15,973 bases of DNA from Alphaproteobacteria bacterium (GTDB lineage: Bacteria; Pseudomonadota; Alphaproteobacteria; Rhizobiales; Devosiaceae). Below are positions 14,929 to 15,973 of this stretch, piece after piece. The translations under genes and the position numbers were made by a program. The DNA lies in contig JAJRRJ010000139.1 in NCBI GenBank assembly GCA_024279575.1, positions 1 to 15,973 on the forward strand, read 5' to 3'. The stretch's first letter is position 1; every line of letters starts with the position of its first letter. The notes beneath the pieces are model-generated. The model searched no databases. It was not told where the DNA came from and saw only the letters and a program-made list of their open reading frames with translations.

Positions 14929-15072
14929 TTGATTTGCGAACTTGGCAGGCATAACGAGGCACTAATTGGTACCTCCCTGTGAACAAGCCACATACCTGGC
15001 ATTGGCGAATCTGGATTTGAGTGGCAAACTGTGGTTTGGAGTGCTCAGTGCAGTACCGCCCAGGAGAGTGCT
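14929..15072 (+). other. untranslated region before dnaE
   Basis: About 144 bases without a supported gene. A near-perfect inverted repeat lies at 14956-14975 (GAGGCACT-AATT-GGTACCTC, one mismatch and one wobble), but it has no T run on either side, so it is not an obvious terminator. CAAAC-TGTG-GTTTG at about 15025-15038 is a second small hairpin. A GAATC site lies at 15007-15011. AGGAG at 15062-15066 is the dnaE ribosome-binding site. I see no clear separate dnaE promoter, so the promoter at 14769 could also serve dnaE. Confidence 0.45.
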
Positions 15073-15973
15073 ATGACCGGCCCCGGTTTTGTCCATTTAC
15101 ATATTCATTCAGCCTATTCCCTTCTGGAGGGCGCGCTTCCCATCGCCACCCTTTTGGATATGGCGGTTAAAGATGAACAGCCAGCCCTTGGGATTGCCGA
15201 CAGTTCTAACCTGTTTGGGGCACTGGAATTTTCCGAAAAGGCGGCAGCAAAGGGAATTCAACCAATTATATCGTGCGAGGTGCGCATCGATTTTGCTGAT
15301 CAGGAGGAGACGCGCACCGTACGGCCCAAAGATGAAAAAAATGCAATAGTGTTAATTGCGCGTAACGAGTTGGGTTTTACTAACCTTTCCGCATTGGTCA
15401 GTCGCGCCTATCTTCAAAGCGATGATGGTACGGCCAACATAAAGCTGGATTGGTTGACGCCAAAAAATGTCCAGGGGCTGATTTGCCTGACAGGCGGGCC
15501 CGAGGGGGCAATTGACCCGTTGTTCAAAAACGGGGCCGAGGAAAAGGCCGAAGTGCGCCTCGCATTGCTCAAAAACTTGTTTGGTACAAATCTGTTCATG
15601 GAAATTCAGCGTCACTCAACGCCAGATGAAAAAACTGTTGAGCCACACTTGTTAGCCTATGCGTATGCCCATGATATTGCCCTGGTCGCCACCAATGAAC
15701 CGTATTTCCCCACCGTCAGGGACTATGAAGCCCACGATGCGCTGCTGGCCATATCTCAGGGTTCGGTCGTAGCTCAAACCAACAGACGAAAACTCACAGA
15801 TCAACATTATTTCAAAACCCGCCAGGAAATGTTGAAATTGTTCCACGACTTGCCCGAAGCAGTGGATAATACAGTATTGATCGCCAAGCTGGTTAATTTT
15901 CGACCTCGGACCCTTGATCCGATTTTGCCAAGTTTTTCAGTGAAGGAAGGTGCAACCCCCCAAGAGGCGCAAC
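15073..15973 (+). CDS. dnaE: DNA polymerase III subunit alpha, N-terminal 300 residues (3' end outside window)
   Basis: The replicative polymerase of the chromosome. The window holds the PHP domain and the beginning of the next region. It starts MTGPGFVHLHIHSAYSLL, the conserved DnaE opening. GIADSSNLFGALEFSEKA and PIISCEVRIDF follow, then EIQRHSTP, ALVATNEPYF and YEAHDALLAISQG, all matching the DnaE order. AGGAG at 15062-15066 lies six bases before the ATG at 15073. The frame is open to the window end. The first histidines of the PHP metal site (HLHIHS) are kept, but other positions that are histidine in catalytically active PHP domains are changed (Ser in ADSS, Pro-Tyr in NEPYF), so this domain is probably structural, as in E. 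coli. Confidence 0.95.
   Translation, partial: MTGPGFVHLHIHSAYSLLEGALPIATLLDMAVKDEQPALGIADSSNLFGALEFSEKAAAKGIQPIISCEVRIDFADQEETRTVRPKDEKNAIVLIARNELGFTNLSALVSRAYLQSDDGTANIKLDWLTPKNVQGLICLTGGPEGAIDPLFKNGAEEKAEVRLALLKNLFGTNLFMEIQRHSTPDEKTVEPHLLAYAYAHDIALVATNEPYFPTVRDYEAHDALLAISQGSVVAQTNRRKLTDQHYFKTRQEMLKLFHDLPEAVDNTVLIAKLVNFRPRTLDPILPSFSVKEGATPQEAQ

Noticed and set aside
14979..15020. GTG-started 13-codon frame with three Trp codons (TWHWRIW), resembling a leader peptide for attenuation
   Set aside because: There is no Shine-Dalgarno sequence before the GTG, no terminator/antiterminator pair follows, and dnaE has no known link to tryptophan. Probably chance.

Overview
The window is a chromosomal segment of an alphaproteobacterium, most likely of the Hyphomicrobiales (Rhizobiales) or a close relative. 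The evidence is the gene order nuoG-H-I-J-K-L-M-N, birA, rnj, DUF1467, proS, lolC/E, lolD, dnaE, which I know from that order, together with the short bacterial-type ProS and the alphaproteobacterial lengths of the Nuo proteins. All protein genes I can support lie on the + strand. There is no sign of a mobile element, phage, CRISPR array or horizontally acquired island. I could not place the genus.

Positions 1-8149 hold the distal half of the NADH:quinone oxidoreductase (complex I) operon. It starts with the 3' end of nuoG and runs through nuoH, I, J, K, L, M and N in tightly coupled order. Two things stand out. A small 85-residue two-helix membrane protein is wedged between nuoH and nuoI and overlaps both. 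nuoL is broken by two apparent single-base losses, one in a T run and one in a G run; restoring both bases gives a normal 673-residue protein ending in an ATGA overlap with nuoM.

Positions 8151-10883 continue, apparently in the same transcription unit, with a biotin-protein ligase without DNA-binding domain (birA), ribonuclease J (rnj) and a small DUF1467 membrane protein. The 413-base gap after it contains a canonical intrinsic terminator pointing to the minus strand, plus an upstream stem-loop and possible promoter. This suggests a small antisense-oriented RNA of about 140 nt ahead of proS, perhaps a member of the rhizobial alpha-r9 family.

Positions 11297-14701 hold proS, followed by the lipoprotein-release transporter genes lolC/E and lolD, again overlapping. 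Positions 14702-15072 contain a good sigma70-type promoter, a Shine-Dalgarno site and a 33-codon membrane microprotein, then about 140 bases of untranslated sequence. dnaE (DNA polymerase III alpha) begins at 15073 and runs off the window.

Most of the region is conserved housekeeping DNA, and I see no large undescribed system. The parts worth a second look are the 85-residue complex I-linked protein, the putative minus-strand sRNA, the 33-residue microprotein with its own promoter, and the two nuoL lesions.
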